A DNA stretch of 64,000 bases from Saccharospirillum sp. MSK14-1 (lineage in GTDB: Bacteria; Pseudomonadota; Gammaproteobacteria; Pseudomonadales; Natronospirillaceae): assembly GCF_003054965.1 (NCBI RefSeq), contig NZ_MIES01000026.1:372001-436000 (forward strand), read 5' to 3'. Below, piece after piece: positions 26,894-35,730 of this stretch. The notes below the pieces were generated by a model. It was given only the letters and a program-made list of their open reading frames with translations. It ran no database searches and had not been told where the DNA came from. Every line of letters begins with the position of its first letter. Position 1 is the stretch's first letter. The translations under genes were made by a program, and so were the position numbers.

Positions 26894-27595
26894 ATGATCC
26901 AACGATTGAACCACTGCAACTGGCCAGCGCTGGAAAGCGAACTCGACCACTTTGGCAACGCGCCGATGCCTGCGCTGTTGCAACCGGAGCAATGCCAGGC
27001 ATTGATCGATTCCTACGCTGACCGCACGCGCTTTCGCAGTCGGGTGATTATGCAACGCCACGGCTTTGGTCAGGGCGAGTATCAGTATTTTGATGATCCC
27101 TTGCCTGAGTTGATTGCGGAGCTGCGTGCGCAACTCTATGAACGCTTAGTGCCGCTGGCGAACCGCTGGTCGCAGCGTTTGGGCTTTGAGCATCGTTACC
27201 CGGCGACGCATGCTGAATTTATTCGCCACTGTCATGCTGCAGGTCAGACTCAACCCACGCCGCTGTTATTGCGCTACGGCGCCGGTGACTATAACTGTCT
27301 GCATCAGGATCTCTACGGACCACTGGCGTTTCCGCTGCAATTAACCGTCATGCTGTCGCAGCTGGGTGAGGACTTCAGGGGCGGCGAGTTCACGCTGGTT
27401 GAACAACGACCGCGTCGCCAATCGCGTCCCGACGTGGTTTCATTGCAGCGTGGCGATGCCGTGGTTTTTGCCGGTCAGTATCGACCGGTGACTGGCGCGC
27501 GCGGCGATTATCGCGTCACCCTGCGTCACGGTGTCAGTCGGGTGCGCAGCGGCGAACGTTTTACTCTGGGACTGATTTTTCATGACGCTCAATAG
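26894..27595 (+). CDS. 2-oxoglutarate/Fe(II)-dependent oxygenase
   Basis: 233 residues. The iron facial triad is visible as His137-x-Asp139 (CLHQDLYG) and distal His212 (LRHGVSR), with Arg222 in the position expected to bind 2-oxoglutarate. The double-stranded beta-helix core runs from about residue 125 to the end. The HQD motif recalls AlkB, but the R-x-N-x-T-x-R ending of AlkB is missing, so this is a different branch. It overlaps the downstream DNA glycosylase gene by 14 bp, suggesting a role in alkylation damage. Confidence 0.85.
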   Translation: MIQRLNHCNWPALESELDHFGNAPMPALLQPEQCQALIDSYADRTRFRSRVIMQRHGFGQGEYQYFDDPLPELIAELRAQLYERLVPLANRWSQRLGFEHRYPATHAEFIRHCHAAGQTQPTPLLLRYGAGDYNCLHQDLYGPLAFPLQLTVMLSQLGEDFRGGEFTLVEQRPRRQSRPDVVSLQRGDAVVFAGQYRPVTGARGDYRVTLRHGVSRVRSGERFTLGLIFHDAQ

Positions 27596-28475
27596 CAAGA
27601 CACTTGAACTGACCTTGCCCGACAATTTCCGGCGCGACGATTTTATCGCCTTCCACAGCCGCGATTCACACAGCGTTGCCGAGCGCTGTGATGAACAGTC
27701 CGTGACCAAAGCGGTGATGCATCAACACCAGCCAATGACGCTCGGTTTTCACTTCGATCAATCCTCATTAAGGGTTCAGTGCGAAGGCGAAAACGCCGCG
27801 GACTTTGCGCTGCAAAGCGTCGCTGAAACTTTGCTCGGTCTGGATCAGGGCACGGCAGAATTTGAAGCCCAGTTTTCCCAACATCCTGAGGTAGGGGCCT
27901 TGCTGCAACAGCGTCCGGGTTTGCGCGTACCGCAATCGGCCACACCGTTTGAAGCCTTGCTTTGGGCCATTATCGGGCAACAGATCAGCGTGATTGTGGC
28001 CATCAACATTCGCCGCCGTTTGATTCAGGCAGCAAATCAGGCAGCACCCAATAATCTGCTCGCATTTCCGGATGTTGAGACGGTGATGGCACTCAGTGAT
28101 GAACGGTTGCGCGAAACGGGGTTATCGCGTGCCAAACTCATGGCGGTTCGCGCCTTATGCGATGGCATTGCATCCGGTGAATTACCGCTCGATGATTGGC
28201 TGCACAAACCCGAGGCTGAACTCATTTACCAACGCTTGCTGGCGCTGAAAGGCATTGGTCCGTGGACGGTGAATTATGCGTTGCTGCGGGGTTTTAATTC
28301 ACTCGATGGATCTTTGCATGGCGATGTAGCCGTGCGTAAAAATCTCGGTGAATTATTGGCCTTGAACAGCACGCCGGACGCCAAATTCACCGAGCACTGG
28401 TTAGCGCAATTTTCACCCTGGCGCGCCTTAATGGCGGCGCACCTTTGGGCGCGTGCCAACGCAGCGGGCTATTAA
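27582..28475 (+). CDS. alkA: DNA-3-methyladenine glycosylase II (AlkA-like)
   Basis: Base-excision enzyme removing alkylated bases. 297 residues: an N-terminal AlkA_N-type domain (to about 110), then the HhH-GPD domain with ATPFEALLWAIIGQQIS, the helix-hairpin-helix LLALKGIGPWTVNYALL and the catalytic Asp in SLHGDVAVRK. Regulatory Ada domains are absent, so this is the free glycosylase. It is coupled by a 14-bp overlap to the upstream oxygenase and ends directly against the convergent HAD gene. Confidence 0.92.
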   Translation: MTLNSKTLELTLPDNFRRDDFIAFHSRDSHSVAERCDEQSVTKAVMHQHQPMTLGFHFDQSSLRVQCEGENAADFALQSVAETLLGLDQGTAEFEAQFSQHPEVGALLQQRPGLRVPQSATPFEALLWAIIGQQISVIVAINIRRRLIQAANQAAPNNLLAFPDVETVMALSDERLRETGLSRAKLMAVRALCDGIASGELPLDDWLHKPEAELIYQRLLALKGIGPWTVNYALLRGFNSLDGSLHGDVAVRKNLGELLALNSTPDAKFTEHWLAQFSPWRALMAAHLWARANAAGY

Positions 28476-29090
28476 TTAAAGCAGCCGATGGTGCGTTAAT
28501 AGGGAGCGAATATCGTTCGGACCAAACACCTGCTCAGCGTTCATGCCTAACGCCCGGGCCGCCTCAACGTTGTGAATGCCATCATCAAAAAACCAGCATT
28601 CTTCCGGGCGGGCATTGAGCGCGTCCAGCACAGCCTGATAAATCGCCGGGTCGGGTTTCATTAAACCGAAGTCAAGACTGGTAAAAGGCCGTTCGATGAG
28701 TGGCCAGATGGTGTTGCGCTCTTTGACCATCGCCAGATGGCAGGGGTTGGTATTGCTGAGCAAGCTCAGGGTATAGCGGCCATCGGCGTTCAGGTCGGTG
28801 AGTAACGGGACGCTGTCGTCAAAATCGTTATCGAGCATGGCGCGAAAGCGATGCTGCACCTCGTCGCGGCTGAGGGCTAAACCGAATTCCTCGATCAGTG
28901 CATCGGTGAACGCCTCGAAATCCAACCGGCCGGTCTCAAAGGCATGAGTGGAACGGGCATTGCCCCACAGCGCGTGAATCTGCTCGAACGGGACATCCCG
29001 GCCCAGTAACACGGTCACCTGCTGATGCCACTGTAAACGCACCAGCACGCCGCCCATGTCGAAAATCAGGTGTTTGATCGTTGCCGGCAT
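28476..29090 (-). CDS. HAD superfamily hydrolase (YihX/sEH-N type)
   Basis: 204 residues. Motif I is FDMGGVLV: the nucleophile Asp is present and the second Asp of DxDxT is Gly, as in YihX-like glucose-1-phosphate phosphatases. Motif II is LLSNTN, motif III is around GLMKPDP, and motif IV is WFFDDGIHNV. Likely a small-molecule phosphatase with an alpha-helical cap; the substrate is unknown. It is divergent from the TatD gene across 57 bp. Confidence 0.87.
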   Translation of the reverse strand: MPATIKHLIFDMGGVLVRLQWHQQVTVLLGRDVPFEQIHALWGNARSTHAFETGRLDFEAFTDALIEEFGLALSRDEVQHRFRAMLDNDFDDSVPLLTDLNADGRYTLSLLSNTNPCHLAMVKERNTIWPLIERPFTSLDFGLMKPDPAIYQAVLDALNARPEECWFFDDGIHNVEAARALGMNAEQVFGPNDIRSLLTHHRLL

Positions 29091-29147
29091 GGCATCTCCA
29101 CTCGTTGATCACTAAACTGGGCCGCCCACGTTCCAAGGGTCAGTCTC

Positions 29148-29954
29148 ATGAGCCGTAAGAAACGCGATATTCCCGTCTTTTCCCATCCCATCGTCGAAAC
29201 GCACTGCCACCTCGACTATCTGAAGGATGCCGAGCTGAGCCAGATTCTGGATGACGCGCGGGCGGTTGGTATTGAGCGTATCGTAACCATCGCGGTGGAG
29301 CCGGACAATCTGGGCCGGGTGCGCGATTTGACCGAAGAACACGCCATGATCTACGGCACCCAGGGTATTCACCCGCACGATGCTGACCACTACACCGAGG
29401 CGACTGACGCCGAACTGCGCCAGCATGGCAACGACGACAAGATCGTCGCCATTGGTGAGATTGGTCTGGATTACCACTACGACCATTCCGACCGGGCCAA
29501 GCAGCGTCAGGTATTTGCCGATCAGCTGAAAATTGCCTGTGAGCTCGATAAGCCGGTGGTCATTCATACCCGCGACGCCGACGAAGACACCCAGGCGATT
29601 CTGGCGGACTACGTTCCGCACTTAAAACGCAAAGGCGTGATTCACAGCTTTACCTCGGGCATCGATTTGGCGCAGTACTGCCTGGAGCAGGGTTTTATGC
29701 TCGGCTTTAACGGCATCATCACCTTTAACAAAGCCGAGAACGTACGCGAAGTGCTGGCCGCTACGCCGATCGAGCAGCTGGTGGTGGAAACCGACTCGCC
29801 GTTCTTAACGCCGGTGCCGTATCGTGGTCAGGAAAATGCGCCGAAGTTTCTGCCCTTTGTGATTGAGAAAATCGCCGACGTAAAACAACTGCCGGTCGAT
29901 CAGGTGTTAAAACAGAGTTATCAAAACGCCCAGCGTTTGTTTGGTTGGGCGTGA
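29148..29954 (+). CDS. TatD/YcfH family metal-dependent hydrolase
   Basis: 268 residues, TIM-barrel deoxyribonuclease family. Metal ligands are visible as THCHLDYL (H-x-H), GEIGLDYHY, VIHTRDAD, IHSFTSG and ETDSPFLTP. Members have 3'-5' DNase activity or act on D-aminoacyl-tRNA; which applies here is unclear. Single gene, with a strong family match across its full length. Confidence 0.92.
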   Translation: MSRKKRDIPVFSHPIVETHCHLDYLKDAELSQILDDARAVGIERIVTIAVEPDNLGRVRDLTEEHAMIYGTQGIHPHDADHYTEATDAELRQHGNDDKIVAIGEIGLDYHYDHSDRAKQRQVFADQLKIACELDKPVVIHTRDADEDTQAILADYVPHLKRKGVIHSFTSGIDLAQYCLEQGFMLGFNGIITFNKAENVREVLAATPIEQLVVETDSPFLTPVPYRGQENAPKFLPFVIEKIADVKQLPVDQVLKQSYQNAQRLFGWA

Positions 29955-29993
29955 TTTGTTTATCTCGTTGTAGGCACGATAAGGAAAACGGAT

Positions 29994-30770
29994 ATGAGCG
30001 ATGCGGCGGCGGAACAATTATCGTCGGTGTTGTTGGAGCGAAAGCTGAGTTTTGTCGCGGATAGCTTTGATGCGGTGCTTAAACGCAAGGTAGGCAAAGA
30101 TACCTATCAACTGTTTCAGTATCAGGATGATGAGAAATTTATTCGCTTTGCTCTGGTGGGACCGGAAGTGATCACGCTGAGCGAGTATTCCATGCAGTAT
30201 ATTCAAGGCAGCTTGACGCAGAACGGACATTCAACGGCCGCCCGTAAACAGCTCCACAAAGACATCTTTAATTTTGCTGTGGGTCGCTTGATGTTGCAGA
30301 GTCTGACGGCCGAGCAATTTCCGGATGTTAGCAATCTGGATTTTGAAAAACTGAAGACCTATTTCTGTTTCACCAAAAATGCTCGCGGTGAATCGGCGTA
30401 TGAATTCTTCACCAAAAACTGCAGCCTCGGCCGCAATGAATTGAATTATTATTCGAAGCTGGGTCTGACCAACGCCGAGCACAAAGTGCATATTGAAAAC
30501 GTTGACCGCATTGATTCGGTGAAATTGAGCGATGGCCGCTATGCCATCTGTGCGGCGGTGACCATGGCGGGCATTCATACCGACGATCTCTACCCCACCT
30601 TTCCGTTGCAGCAGACGTTGATTCACGGCTTCACCATGAATCGGGTTGAACCGGGCTGGGTGGTTGACGACATCCGCCAGTTCAGCGATTTACCGTTGCA
30701 ATGGAGCGCCGGTGAACCGCTGGTGACTTATCTGGGTTTACTATTTGGCCCCTTTTTCAACCCGGACTGA
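29994..30770 (+). CDS. Hypothetical protein, no recognised family
   Basis: 258 residues, preceded by AAGGA. No signal peptide or membrane segment. Visible features are an N-terminal helix, alternating charged and aromatic stretches, several Phe/Tyr-rich segments (FFTKNC, YYSKLG), and a C-terminal hydrophobic end (LGLLFGPFF). Codon use matches the genome. It lies between TatD and an AbrB-family membrane gene; the 9-bp gap to the latter suggests cotranscription. I do not recognise it. Confidence 0.8.
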   Translation: MSDAAAEQLSSVLLERKLSFVADSFDAVLKRKVGKDTYQLFQYQDDEKFIRFALVGPEVITLSEYSMQYIQGSLTQNGHSTAARKQLHKDIFNFAVGRLMLQSLTAEQFPDVSNLDFEKLKTYFCFTKNARGESAYEFFTKNCSLGRNELNYYSKLGLTNAEHKVHIENVDRIDSVKLSDGRYAICAAVTMAGIHTDDLYPTFPLQQTLIHGFTMNRVEPGWVVDDIRQFSDLPLQWSAGEPLVTYLGLLFGPFFNPD

Positions 30771-30779
30771 TAGCGACTT

Positions 30780-31871
30780 TTGAACCTCTCCTCTGTGTTA
30801 TCCACGACACCCTGGCGCGCCTGGTTGGGCTTGCTGGTGGTGTCGGTTCTGTTCTCAGCAGTGCTCGAATTGCTGGGTTTACCCGCTGCCTTGCTGCTCG
30901 GGCCGATGATCGTTGGCATTGTGTTCAGCTTGCGCGGCAGTGCGCTGCGCATTGGTAAACCGGGTTTTTATGCCGCCCAAACCATGATTGGTTGTCTGGT
31001 CGCGCGCAGCCTGGAAGCCGATGTTGTCGTCGACTTTTTCAATCGCTGGTGGCTGTTCTTGTCGGTCACTTTGCTGGTGCTCGGTATCGCGGCCACCCAA
31101 GGCTGGATACTGGCGCGCAAACAGGTGCTGCCCGGCACGACCGCTATTTGGGGCACGCCGCCCGGCGCGGCTTCGGTGATGGTGATTCTGTCTGAAAGCG
31201 GCGGCGGCGACCCACGGCTGGTCGCTTTTATGCAGTATCTGCGCGTGCTGATGGTGGCCGGAACGGCGTCCATTGTGGCGGCCATGACCGCCTCGCATTC
31301 GGGTATGTCGGTCACCAGCGCCGCTTATTGGTTCCCGCCCTTTAATCTGATTGCGCTGCTGGAAACGCTGATGATCGCCGCCTTTGGTGGCTGGCTGGGC
31401 ATCAAACTGAAAATCCCCGGTGGCGCTTTGCTCACACCATTGGCGATTGGCGCTGCCTTAACGCTGAGCGGAGTGGTCGAATTGGTGCAGCCACCCTGGT
31501 TGCTGGCGATAAGCTATATGCTGCTGGGTTGGCGCATTGGGCTGGGCTTTACGCTGGCGGTGGTGCGTTACGCCATGCGCGCCTTCTGGCGCATTCTGTT
31601 TTCGATTGTGCTGTTAATGGTGTTGTGCGGTGGGCTGGCGATTGGCCTGGTGGTGGTGTTCGACATCGATCCGTTAACGGCGTACCTCGCCACCAGCCCG
31701 GGCGGGCTCGACAGCGTGGCCATCATCGCTGCATCGACCGACGTCGACGTGGGTTTGATCATGACATTCCAGACACTGCGCTTTTTGTTGGTGTTGTTGA
31801 TCAGTCCGATGTTGGCGCGGGCGTTGGCAAAAAGGCTGCAGGCCGGAGCCGCTTCGCTCCGGCCTGAGTAA
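30780..31871 (+). CDS. AbrB family membrane protein (PF05145-like)
   Basis: 363 residues with about ten hydrophobic segments in two similar halves, the layout of the AbrB (not the transition-state regulator) family. The motif AIWGTPPGAASVMV in the first half and LATSPGGLDSVAIIA in the second are the typical repeated P-G motifs. The function is unproven; members are sometimes labelled ammonia-monooxygenase-like. It starts with TTG without a clear ribosome binding site; an in-frame GTG at 30795 is an alternative. Confidence 0.83.
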   Translation: MNLSSVLSTTPWRAWLGLLVVSVLFSAVLELLGLPAALLLGPMIVGIVFSLRGSALRIGKPGFYAAQTMIGCLVARSLEADVVVDFFNRWWLFLSVTLLVLGIAATQGWILARKQVLPGTTAIWGTPPGAASVMVILSESGGGDPRLVAFMQYLRVLMVAGTASIVAAMTASHSGMSVTSAAYWFPPFNLIALLETLMIAAFGGWLGIKLKIPGGALLTPLAIGAALTLSGVVELVQPPWLLAISYMLLGWRIGLGFTLAVVRYAMRAFWRILFSIVLLMVLCGGLAIGLVVVFDIDPLTAYLATSPGGLDSVAIIAASTDVDVGLIMTFQTLRFLLVLLISPMLARALAKRLQAGAASLRPE

Positions 31872-31881
31872 TCCGATGGGT

Positions 31882-32339
31882 TTATAAGCCCGGTTCGAAC
31901 ATGGGGCGGCCACTTCGGGTTGCAGAATGTCCCAGTGCTCAACAATTTTACCGTCTTCGACGCGGTACATGTCAGCACCAATCATCGGTTGCGGTCCAAA
32001 GCCGGTGTAACGACCCCGCACCATCACCAAATCCTCCTCGGCCAGTACAACGCCCATTTCATACTTGAAATTCGGGGGTAGATTTCCGGGCATGTTCAGC
32101 ACGACATCAACACCGTCGGGGAAGTTCGGGTTGTGCTGGTGGTAGGTGTCTCCCCAATACTGTTGAACCGCCTGCGCATCTTGGTCGATAAACAAAGCTG
32201 TTACGGCGTCGATGACCAGTGCTTTGTTGGCGGCTTCCGTATCGGCATCGGCAGTGTCAGTGCTGTCAGCACAACCACTCAGTGCCAGTAGGGTTAACGC
32301 GGTTATAAATGCTGTCGCTGACTATTTAAAATGAACCAT
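31882..32339 (-). pseudogene. Decayed SnoaL/NTF2-like lipoprotein gene (stop codon plus frameshift)
   Basis: Read on the minus strand from the ATG at 32339, five codons (MVHFK) are followed by TAG at 32322-32324. The same frame then continues as a lipoprotein signal (ending in LALSGC, Cys at 32271-32273) and a SnoaL-like domain containing GKIVEHWDILQPEV. The frame is lost near a run of four C (about 31906-31909). A +1 shift gives the expected ending MFEPGL and a TAA at 31882-31884. A single C-to-T change (CAG to TAG) and a 1-base indel explain both defects. Unshifted, the frame runs into abrB. Confidence 0.75.
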
Positions 32340-32417
32340 TAAAAATACCCGCTGTATTGCCTATTAGGAGTGATGCTGGTTAGCGGCGAATTAACCGCAG
32401 AAGTAGCGACGGGTTCA

Positions 32418-33143
32418 CTAGAAATCACCCCAACGCTGCTGCAATAACGCAAGCATGACCACCGGTGCGGTTTCGGTGCGCAGTACGCGCGGACCGAGTT
32501 GCCAGCTTTGGAAGCCAGCGTTGCCGGCCGCTGCTACTTCCGGTTCGGTGAGGCCGCCTTCGGGACCGATGAGGAAGCTGACCGATTCGGGAGACGCTTC
32601 GGGAAAGGTTGGTTTTTCAGCACTGGTGTGCAGCACCAGTTTCAGCGCGCTGTGTTGCGCTAAGACCCAGGCTTCCAGGCTTTGAATGTCGCCCAGGTCG
32701 GGCACGGAATCTTGTCCGCATTGTTCACAGGCGGAGGCCAGCACGCCTTGCCAGTGCTGCATTTTCTTCTCTTGCCGGTCGGCTTTGAGTTTTAAATCGC
32801 AGCGCTCGCTGGTCAGTGGCGTGATGGCGCTGACGCCCAGTTCGGTGGCTTTTTGCAGGGCGTAATCGAAGCGGTCGCCTTTGGACATCACCAAACCGAG
32901 GTGCGTGCGCAAGGGTGATTGCGTATGCGAAGGCAGCGCTTCGAGCAGTGCGACTTCAGCGCTGCGTTTGCCGACGTCTTTGAGTTGCGCGCGAAAACGC
33001 TGGCCGCGACCGTTAAAAGCTTCCAGTTCGGCGCCATCGTTCATGCGCAATACGCGCACCAGATGACCGAAGGCGCCGTCGGGCAGCGCCAGTTGAGTGC
33101 CGCTTTGATCGGCACTTGGCAGGTAGATTCGCGGGATGCGCAT
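32418..33143 (-). CDS. rsmE: 16S rRNA (uracil1498-N3)-methyltransferase
   Basis: 241 residues, SPOUT-class enzyme modifying U1498 in the small-subunit RNA. Family signature in the C-terminal knot: LIGPEGGLTEPEV and LRTETAPVVMLALLQ. The N-terminal PUA-like domain covers about residues 1-75. Single gene, 29 bp downstream of argC on the same strand, so probably cotranscribed. Confidence 0.95.
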   Translation of the reverse strand: MRIPRIYLPSADQSGTQLALPDGAFGHLVRVLRMNDGAELEAFNGRGQRFRAQLKDVGKRSAEVALLEALPSHTQSPLRTHLGLVMSKGDRFDYALQKATELGVSAITPLTSERCDLKLKADRQEKKMQHWQGVLASACEQCGQDSVPDLGDIQSLEAWVLAQHSALKLVLHTSAEKPTFPEASPESVSFLIGPEGGLTEPEVAAAGNAGFQSWQLGPRVLRTETAPVVMLALLQQRWGDF

Positions 33144-33172
33144 CGAGGCTTACCGATTCAGTACCGTTGCAG

Positions 33173-34117
33173 TTATAACAGGCCGGTGCTTTCGTCCAGC
33201 CCCAGGCGCAGGTTCATGTTCTGAACCGCCGCACCGGAGGCGCCTTTGCCGAGATTATCGAGCCGCGCCATCAACATGATGCGGCCATCTTTGGCGAAGA
33301 CGAACAGTTCAATGCGGTTGCTATTGTTGCAGGCGGTTGGGTTTAAAAAACCGCCTTCGTCGAGTTGGGACTCGTCGTTCAGCGGCATGAGTTGTACGAA
33401 GGCTTCGCCGCTGTAGGCCGAAGCCAGACATTGATGAACCTGGGCTGCGCTGCCACCCAGCAGACGTTCGTGCAGCGGCACTTCGACGATCATGCCTTGC
33501 TCGACATTGGCTACGGTGGGCACAAACACCGGCGCAAATTCAAAGCCCGGAATCTGCTGCATTTCCGGCAGATGCTTGTGGCTGAGGTCGAGGTTTTTGG
33601 GGCGCGCTGCGGCATTGGCGGCGTCGGTTCCGGTCTTGGCCTGATAGTCGGCGATCATCGCCTTGCCGCCACCGCTGTAACCGGTGATGGCGTGCACGCT
33701 GATGGGGTAATCCTTGGGCAATAAACCGGCGTTGACCAGCGGAGTGGTCAGCAAGGTCATGCCGGTGGGGTAGCAGCCGGGGTTGGCGATGCGGGTGGCC
33801 GTGCGCAGTTGCTCACGCTGGCCGGGCAGTTCCGGCACGCCGTAGACCCAACCCGGCACCACGCGATGCGCGCTGGAGGCGTCAATGATGACGGTACCGG
33901 GGTTGGTGATCAGCGACACCGCTTCGCGCGAGGCATCATCGGGCAGGCACAGGAAAACGACCTCGGCGTCGTTCAGGTATTGCTGGCGCAGGGTTTGATC
34001 GCGGCGCTGGTCTTCAGGAATGCTGAGCAGTTCGACCTCGGGATGAGCCTCGAGCCGTTGCTGAATTTGCAGTCCAGTGGTGCCGTACTGACCGTCGATG
34101 AATACCTTGTGTGCCAT
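33173..34117 (-). CDS. argC: N-acetyl-gamma-glutamyl-phosphate reductase, short (type 2) form
   Basis: NADPH-dependent step of arginine synthesis. 314 residues, the short ArgC2 form. The NADP motif is GQYGTTGL; the active-site Cys is in ANPGCYPTG; the substrate motif GYSGGGK is present. It lies upstream of rsmE. No other arg gene is in the window. Confidence 0.93.
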   Translation of the reverse strand: MAHKVFIDGQYGTTGLQIQQRLEAHPEVELLSIPEDQRRDQTLRQQYLNDAEVVFLCLPDDASREAVSLITNPGTVIIDASSAHRVVPGWVYGVPELPGQREQLRTATRIANPGCYPTGMTLLTTPLVNAGLLPKDYPISVHAITGYSGGGKAMIADYQAKTGTDAANAAARPKNLDLSHKHLPEMQQIPGFEFAPVFVPTVANVEQGMIVEVPLHERLLGGSAAQVHQCLASAYSGEAFVQLMPLNDESQLDEGGFLNPTACNNSNRIELFVFAKDGRIMLMARLDNLGKGASGAAVQNMNLRLGLDESTGLL

Positions 34118-34414
34118 AGTCTGCTCGCGTGCTGGTGGTTGGGCCGTGCTAGGGTAATACTCATCGGCCTTCTACGGTAGAGTCGTACGGTGCATTTCTC
34201 TGCTTTCACCTCCGACAGTGAACTGTAACTTCGCGCAGTGGGACTGGTGTTTGCAATGCCTTGGGTTCGGCTGCTTGGTTCCGGTGGCTATACGTCTCCA
34301 AGCATGACAATCCAGCGGCATACTCTATGACTTTCGGCGGTGCGGCAGTGACGTTAAAAGTTTATCGCCATTTTCATGATCATCAGTAAGTACAACTGAG
34401 ATAAGAGGTGGTGT
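34118..34414. other. Gene-free stretch upstream of argC and the A+T-rich islet
   Basis: 297 bp between the argC start and the first islet gene. I see no convincing reading frame, attC-type site or insertion-sequence end. Base composition shifts from G+C-rich near argC to A+T-rich toward 34360. Confidence 0.5.
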
Positions 34415-34927
34415 GTGAAGTTTAGAAGATCAAAATGCACTTTCATGTTTTTTGCGATGCTGGTTGTCGCGGGATATTCCACTGCTAGTGAGATTAAGGA
34501 TTTAGATGCGTTGGTTAAAGAGACTGTGCTTGCTGAGAGGGAGAATAGAAATTTAGTGTGTGAAGAAGGCATGGTTCGCGCAGATTTTAATCTCCGAGGT
34601 ATAGGTCGCAGTGACGAGGTGAATGAAAAGTATGAGTGGCAATATGAATATTGCTACGGCAATAGTGAGAATTACCTGAATATTAGGATTTCGACTGATC
34701 AATTCTATATAAAAGTGCCAAGTGATTTGTTTAGGGAACCGGTTTGTACTGGTGGACCTGCTACTAGTGCTTTTGAAGTTTATCCTTTCTTAGGTTCGGA
34801 TATCGAGGAAGAAGATAATGTGTATATCAAGGTTCAGAGGTCTTGTGGGTCGGCAGGATGTTCACACGATATTACTATTAGAGAAGGTGAATTAGACAGT
34901 ATTTGCTTCGACCCTTATGCTGAATAG
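34415..34927 (+). CDS. Secreted orphan protein, A+T-rich
   Basis: 170 residues starting with GTG, with an AGAGGTGG site upstream. Sec signal peptide (KCTFMFFAMLVVAGYSTA, cleavage about residue 25). The mature part is acidic (pI probably low) with several Cys (CYGN, VCTGG, SCGSAGC, ICFDP) that could form disulfides. Codon use is A+T-rich (many AAT, TTT, ATA), unlike neighbouring genes, suggesting horizontal origin. No family recognised. Confidence 0.75.
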   Translation: MKFRRSKCTFMFFAMLVVAGYSTASEIKDLDALVKETVLAERENRNLVCEEGMVRADFNLRGIGRSDEVNEKYEWQYEYCYGNSENYLNIRISTDQFYIKVPSDLFREPVCTGGPATSAFEVYPFLGSDIEEEDNVYIKVQRSCGSAGCSHDITIREGELDSICFDPYAE

Positions 34928-35063
34928 GTTTAAATTTTAAACGATAATTGGCCTCCATATTATTTTGGTAGAAATTATGATTTTCAGATCAGGCAATATT
35001 TAAAAGTAGAGCGAAAATAATGGTTTTGTCTATGTCGCTGACTAAAAAATGGGAGCGCCGAGC

Positions 35064-35625
35064 ATGCGTATAGTTTTTTTAGTAGGGATATTGTTTTGGC
35101 CGATGGCTGTTTATTCTGTAGATAATGAAGACGAATATGATTGTAATATTGGCGTGTTCGAGCCGTTGGAAGAAGTCACAAACAGTGCTGTGTTGACAAG
35201 ATCATACGGTAGCTCAGTAGACGTATCGCAAGTTGATACAGTGTTGCAGTTAATGGTTAGGTCAAAGGTTTATTTATCGGTTGAAGACATCGGTGTAGAA
35301 GTAGAGTTGTTTGAGCTGTGTACATTGGGTTCCAATTCAGCATGCAGCTTTTGAGCCTGAAGAAATTTCAGATGCTTCTGAGTTTGAATTTGAGGGTATT
35401 GAAAGTGTAGAGCTGTATGTGTCCGAAGGTGGTGATCTACGTAGGACTGAACTTTCAACTCAGCCAAATTACATTTTATTTGATGATGTGCTGTCAGTAA
35501 TTTTAAAGAACCGAATTATCGCTAATGAATCTGATCAATATGAAGACTATTCGGGATTGCCGATAAGGAATTTAATCAGTTGGACGTTTAGAAGTTGTGG
35601 CGCTATGGAGCAATCGCAAAGTTGA
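35064..35625 (+). pseudogene. Second secreted orphan gene of the A+T-rich islet, frameshifted
   Basis: The ATG at 35064 has GGGAG upstream and gives a signal peptide (MRIVFLVGILFWPMAVYS) and an acidic mature part. The frame stops at 35354. One base removed from the TTTT run at 35349-35352 joins it smoothly (NSACSFEPEEISD) to the following frame, which continues to a stop at 35625. The combined product is about 186 residues. The gene may be inactivated, use phase variation at the T-run, or reflect a sequencing error. No family recognised. Confidence 0.6.
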
Positions 35626-35698
35626 TAGTGTATATGCTGCCAGCTGCAGACAGGTAATGACCCCGTATCTACAAGCTGAGCCCCAATTTAAGTAGGAC

Positions 35699-35722
35699 TA
35701 TGGGAGCGAGGCCACTCCCATA
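35699..35722 (-). terminator. Hairpin downstream of metF
   Basis: TATGGGAG and CTCCCATA form a perfect 8-bp stem with an 8-nt loop, 9 bp past the metF stop. The T-run is weak, so termination is possible but not assured. Confidence 0.4.
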
Positions 35723-35730
35723 AGAAACCA

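Noticed and set aside
31674-32195. 173-codon minus-strand frame as a genuine protein
   Set aside because: Its C-terminal part runs antisense through abrB after a frameshift; treated as a pseudogene.
34118-35730. Integron or transposon in the A+T-rich islet
   Set aside because: No attC-like site, recombinase or terminal inverted repeat was found; a 9-bp shared sequence (ATGGGAGCG) near both ends is too short to trust.
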